Made by a program: the position numbers and the translations under genes. Below are positions 60,585 to 64,000 of a DNA stretch of 64,000 bases, in pieces (position 1 is the first letter of the stretch; every line of letters begins with the position of its first letter). The notes beneath the pieces are model-generated. The model was given only the letters and a program-made list of their open reading frames with translations, was not told the origin of the DNA and did no database searches. The DNA comes from Flavobacterium noncentrifugens (GTDB taxonomy: Bacteria; Bacteroidota; Bacteroidia; Flavobacteriales; Flavobacteriaceae). The DNA lies in assembly GCF_900100375.1 (NCBI RefSeq), contig NZ_FNEZ01000005.1, forward strand, positions 1 to 64,000, in the 5' to 3' direction.

Positions 60585-63365
60585 ATGGATAGGTTTTCCT
60601 TTTTAAACGCAGCACACACCGCCTTTTTCGCCGAATTATACGATCAATATTTAGAAAATCCTGACAGCGTCGAGCCAAGCTGGAGAAGTTTTTTTCAGGG
60701 TTTCGACTTCGGAATGCAGACTTACAATGACGAGCAGCCAGCCGTTCAGATGGCAAATTATGCCGCTGCCGACAATGCAGATGTCAGCAAAATTTCTGAA
60801 AAACTCCAGAAAGAATTTAACGTTTTAAAACTTATTGACGCTTATAGAACGCGCGGGCATTTGTTTACTAAAACGAATCCGGTACGGGAAAGAAGAACGT
60901 GGTCGCCAACGTTGGATATTGAAAATTACGGACTTTCAAAATCGGACTTAAATACGGTTTTCGACGCTGCTAAAGCAATGAAACTGGCGCCTTGTACGCT
61001 TCAGGAAATCCTAAACCACTTAGATAAAATCTACTGCGAATCGATTGGGGTTGAATACATGTACATCCGTAAACCTGAAGTCATTCAATGGATTCAGGAC
61101 AAAATCGGCTACAACGACAACATCCCAAAATTTTCTGCAGAACAGAAAAAAAACATACTCGAAAAATTAAACGAAGCCGTTTCTTTCGAGAATTTTCTTC
61201 ATACCAAATATGTAGGCCAAAAGCGTTTCTCACTCGAAGGTGGCGAATCGATCATTCCCGGACTTGACGCGTTAATTGAGGCTGCAGCCGAAAAAGGCGT
61301 AGAGCAATTCGTGATGGGAATGGCGCACCGCGGGCGTTTGAACGTGCTTGCAAACATTTTTAAAAAATCAACCCAGGATATTTTCTCTGAGTTTGACGGA
61401 AAAGATTACGATGACGATGCTTTGTTCGACGGTGACGTAAAATACCACTTGGGATTGACATCCGACAGAAGAACAAAATCTGGAAAATCGATCAATATTA
61501 ATTTGGCGCCAAATCCATCGCATCTCGAAACCGTTGGTGCCGTGATCGAAGGCATTACGCGTGCCAAACAAGACCATTACTTTCCAGACGATTTCTCAAA
61601 AGTTTTACCAATTGCTCTTCACGGAGATGCAGCTGTTGCCGGACAGGGAATTGTATATGAAATTGTGCAAATGGCGCAGCTTGACGGTTATAAAACCGGA
61701 GGAACAATCCATGTAATCATTAACAATCAGGTTGGATTTACTACGAACTACCTGGATGCAAGATCTTCAACTTATTGCACAGATGTTGCGAAAGTGACTT
61801 TGTCGCCGGTATTACACGTGAACGCAGATGATACGGAAGCCGTTGTTCATGCAATGCTGTTTGCTTTGGATTACCGTATGGAATTCGGAAGCGACGTGTT
61901 CATCGATTTATTAGGATACAGAAAATACGGCCACAACGAAGGTGACGAACCTCGTTTTACACAGCCAAAATTATACAAGATCATTTCGAAACACCAGAAT
62001 CCGCGTGATATTTACGCTGAAAAATTACTGGCAGACGGAATCATCGATGCGAATTATGTGAAAGGGCTCGAAGACCAATACAAAGCGGTTCTCGAAGAAA
62101 ACCTCGAAGCATCGCGCAAAAAAGATTTAACGATCATTACGCCGTTCATGCAAAACGAATGGCAGGGTTTTCACCAGGCAGACCAGGCAGAAATGCTGAT
62201 GGCGACCGATACGACTTTCCCAAAAGAAAAACTCACGGAAATTGCAAAAGTGATCACCGAATTGCCTTCTGATAAAAAATTCATCAGCAAAATCTCCAAA
62301 CTCATCAACGACCGCAAAACGATGTATTTCGAAACGGACAAACTCGATTGGGCGATGGCAGAATTGCTGGCTTACGGTTCATTATTGACCGAAGGTTACG
62401 ATGTTCGGATCTCCGGGCAAGACGTAGAACGCGGAACATTTTCGCACCGCCACGCCGTTGTAAAAGTCGAAGATTCTGAAGAAGAAGTGATTTTATTGCA
62501 GCAATTGCCGGAAGCCAAAGGAAAATTCAACATTTTCAATTCGCTGCTTTCTGAATACGGAGTCGTTGGTTTCGATTACGGTTATGCATTGGCAAGTCCG
62601 AAAACACTCACGATCTGGGAAGCACAATTCGGGGATTTCTCGAACGGTGCGCAAATCATGATCGACCAGTACATTTCTGCTGCCGAAGACAAATGGAACA
62701 ACCAAAACGGATTGGTCATGTTGCTGCCACACGGTTACGAAGGGCAAGGAGCAGAGCATTCCTCTGCCAGAATGGAGCGTTATTTACAGCAATGTGCCAA
62801 CGAAAACATGTATGTTGCCGATTGTACAACGCCAGCGAATTTCTACCATTTGCTCAGAAGACAAATGAAAACGACGTTCAGAAAACCATTGATTGTATTC
62901 ACACCGAAAAGTTTGTTGCGCCATCCATTAGTGGTTTCAACCGTTGATGAATTCGCAAACGGAAGCTTCCAGGAAGTCATCGACGACAGCACCATCGATA
63001 AAAAAGACGTAAAAACATTGGTGTTCTGCACCGGTAAATTCTATTACGATTTATTGGCAGAGCGCGAAGCCAAAGAAAGAAAAGATGTCGCATTGGTAAG
63101 AATCGAACAATTGTTTCCGCTGCCCATCGACCAATTACAGGAAATTATCGCTTTTTACCCAAATGCCGACGATTACGTTTGGGCACAGGAAGAGCCAAGA
63201 AATATGGGCGCTTACAGTTTTATGCTGATGAATTTCCATCTCGTAAAATTAAGGGTTGCCTCGTTAAAAGCCTACAGCGCGCCGGCTGCCGGAAGTTATG
63301 CCCGTTCTAAAAAACGCCATGCTGCGGCAGTTGCGATGGTTTTTGATAAAAATTTATTTAATTAG
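60585..63365 (+). CDS. sucA: 2-oxoglutarate dehydrogenase E1 component
   Basis: 926 residues. Thiamine-diphosphate-dependent E1 of the 2-oxoglutarate dehydrogenase complex, which oxidatively decarboxylates 2-oxoglutarate in the TCA cycle. An N-terminal E2-binding segment (FLNAAHTAFFAELYDQYLENPDSVEPSWRSFF) precedes the core with GMAHRGRLNVLANI, LHGDAAVAGQGIVYE and the ThDP/Mg motif ending IINNQVGFTTN. The C-terminal half has SGQDVERGTFSHRHAVV and MLLPHGYEGQGAEHSSARMERYLQ. Length is typical. sucB follows after 131 bases that hold a dispersed repeat. Confidence 0.97.
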   Translation: MDRFSFLNAAHTAFFAELYDQYLENPDSVEPSWRSFFQGFDFGMQTYNDEQPAVQMANYAAADNADVSKISEKLQKEFNVLKLIDAYRTRGHLFTKTNPVRERRTWSPTLDIENYGLSKSDLNTVFDAAKAMKLAPCTLQEILNHLDKIYCESIGVEYMYIRKPEVIQWIQDKIGYNDNIPKFSAEQKKNILEKLNEAVSFENFLHTKYVGQKRFSLEGGESIIPGLDALIEAAAEKGVEQFVMGMAHRGRLNVLANIFKKSTQDIFSEFDGKDYDDDALFDGDVKYHLGLTSDRRTKSGKSININLAPNPSHLETVGAVIEGITRAKQDHYFPDDFSKVLPIALHGDAAVAGQGIVYEIVQMAQLDGYKTGGTIHVIINNQVGFTTNYLDARSSTYCTDVAKVTLSPVLHVNADDTEAVVHAMLFALDYRMEFGSDVFIDLLGYRKYGHNEGDEPRFTQPKLYKIISKHQNPRDIYAEKLLADGIIDANYVKGLEDQYKAVLEENLEASRKKDLTIITPFMQNEWQGFHQADQAEMLMATDTTFPKEKLTEIAKVITELPSDKKFISKISKLINDRKTMYFETDKLDWAMAELLAYGSLLTEGYDVRISGQDVERGTFSHRHAVVKVEDSEEEVILLQQLPEAKGKFNIFNSLLSEYGVVGFDYGYALASPKTLTIWEAQFGDFSNGAQIMIDQYISAAEDKWNNQNGLVMLLPHGYEGQGAEHSSARMERYLQQCANENMYVADCTTPANFYHLLRRQMKTTFRKPLIVFTPKSLLRHPLVVSTVDEFANGSFQEVIDDSTIDKKDVKTLVFCTGKFYYDLLAEREAKERKDVALVRIEQLFPLPIDQLQEIIAFYPNADDYVWAQEEPRNMGAYSFMLMNFHLVKLRVASLKAYSAPAAGSYARSKKRHAAAVAMVFDKNLFN

Positions 63366-63449
63366 GAGCTGTTTCCTGCTGTCCGCTGTATCTTTTGTTC
63401 CGCTTTGCTGCACAAAAGGATGCCGCTTCCATCAGGGCTAGGGCTAACG
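63365..63449 (+). repeat. Dispersed palindromic element, copy 8, between sucA and sucB
   Basis: Begins GGAGCTGTTTCCTGCTGTCC, core ATCTTTTG...CACAAAAGGAT, ends CCATCAGGGCTAGGGC. It starts at the last base of the sucA stop codon. Confidence 0.8.
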
Positions 63450-63496
63450 AATTCTAAGAAACAACAGAAAATATAAAAACCATAAAGTAAGAAATT

Positions 63497-64000
63497 ATGA
63501 TTTTAGAAATGAAAGTGCCTTCACCAGGCGAATCGATCACCGAAGTTGAAATTGCAACCTGGCTTGTAAAAGACGGCGATTATGTAGAAAAAGACCAGGC
63601 GATCGCCGAAGTCGATTCAGACAAAGCAACCCTTGAATTGCCGGCAGAAGCTGCGGGAATCATCACGTTAAAAGCCGAAGAAGGCGATGCGGTAAAAGTA
63701 GGACAGGTCGTTTGCTTAATCGATACCGAAGGTGCAAAACCGGCTGGATCAGCTCCGGCGGCAGAAGTAAAACCAGCTGCTGAAGCCCCAAAAGAAGAAG
63801 CGAAAGCCGAAACTCCAAAAGTGGAGGAACCTAAAAAAGTAGAATCACAATCAGCGCCAGCTCCGGCAGCGACATACGCTACAGGAACGCCATCACCGGC
63901 TGCTAAAAAAATACTCGATGAGAAAAACATCGCACCTTCAACCCTTTCCGGGACAGGAAAAGACGGAAGAATCACCAAAGACGATGCAGTAAACGCTGTA
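63497..64000 (+). CDS. sucB: Dihydrolipoyllysine-residue succinyltransferase E2 (partial)
   Basis: 168 residues are visible; the frame is open at the window end. An N-terminal lipoyl domain (about 1-78) carries the lipoylated lysine in VDSDKATLEL (residue 43). A proline/alanine/lysine linker (about 82-135) follows, then the peripheral-subunit-binding domain (SPAAKKILDEKNI...GKDGRITKDDAVNAV). The catalytic domain lies beyond the window. E2 is the core of the 2-oxoglutarate dehydrogenase complex, transferring the succinyl group to CoA. Position right after sucA fixes it as the succinyl, not acetyl, transferase. Confidence 0.94.
   Translation, partial: MILEMKVPSPGESITEVEIATWLVKDGDYVEKDQAIAEVDSDKATLELPAEAAGIITLKAEEGDAVKVGQVVCLIDTEGAKPAGSAPAAEVKPAAEAPKEEAKAETPKVEEPKKVESQSAPAPAATYATGTPSPAAKKILDEKNIAPSTLSGTGKDGRITKDDAVNAV

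Overview
The window looks like a chromosomal segment of a member of the Bacteroidota, family Flavobacteriaceae, most likely Flavobacterium or a close relative. The evidence is six proteins with type IX secretion (T9SS) C-terminal sorting domains, a PorP/SprF-type gene followed by an OmpA-family gene, a 14-gene nuo operon with a short NuoG, promoters of the Bacteroidota type (TTG, about 19 bases, TAnnTTTG), and few Shine-Dalgarno sequences. No integrase, transposase, phage gene or CRISPR array was seen. The genus is an inference.

Layout. 1-2.1 kb: end of a PorP/SprF-like gene and an OmpA/PD40 envelope protein. 2.5-4.4 kb: XRE regulator, recX, and an unknown small gene. 4.6-18.1 kb: a block of four secreted T9SS cargo proteins (two very large ones sharing a C-terminal module, two with BNR/Ycf48-like repeats) around a TPR/HTH signalling regulator. 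18.3-28.5 kb: housekeeping genes (bioB, ribF, pth, rplY, prs), an HTTM membrane protein, and a secreted reprolysin-like metalloprotease. 28.8-31.1 kb: tRNA-Leu whose 3' end is repeated in tandem, then an AT-rich acyltransferase gene. 31.1-33.8 kb: another T9SS protein and a umuC-umuD pair in reversed order. 34.1-47.3 kb: the whole nuoABCDEFGHIJKLMN operon on the minus strand. 47.5-50.3 kb: cold shock protein, beta-barrel protein, aspS. 50.3-51.1 kb: a gene-free, repeat-packed interval. 51.2-58 kb: a MORN-repeat protein and a TetR-controlled RND efflux operon. 58.1-64 kb: polyprenyl synthetase with a coupled unknown gene, a DinB-fold protein, a barrel protein, and sucA with the start of sucB.

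How the parts work together. NADH made by the 2-oxoglutarate dehydrogenase complex (sucA, sucB) and other routes feeds complex I; the polyprenyl synthetase could supply the quinone side chain. The T9SS cargo proteins and the protease would be exported by machinery of which only the PorP/SprF-like fragment is here. prs, rplY, pth, aspS and tRNA-Leu serve nucleotide synthesis and translation.

The least ordinary part of the window is its intergenic DNA. At least three families of short palindromic elements recur, several lying inside operons (nuoI/nuoH, nuoG/nuoF, sucA/sucB). One sits in the aspS start region, flanked by a 24-base direct repeat that creates a nine-codon leader reading frame. The tRNA-Leu tail is repeated in tandem with a foldable spacer. 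I did not find a clear new multi-gene system; these repeat structures and a few unknown small genes are the best candidates for follow-up.
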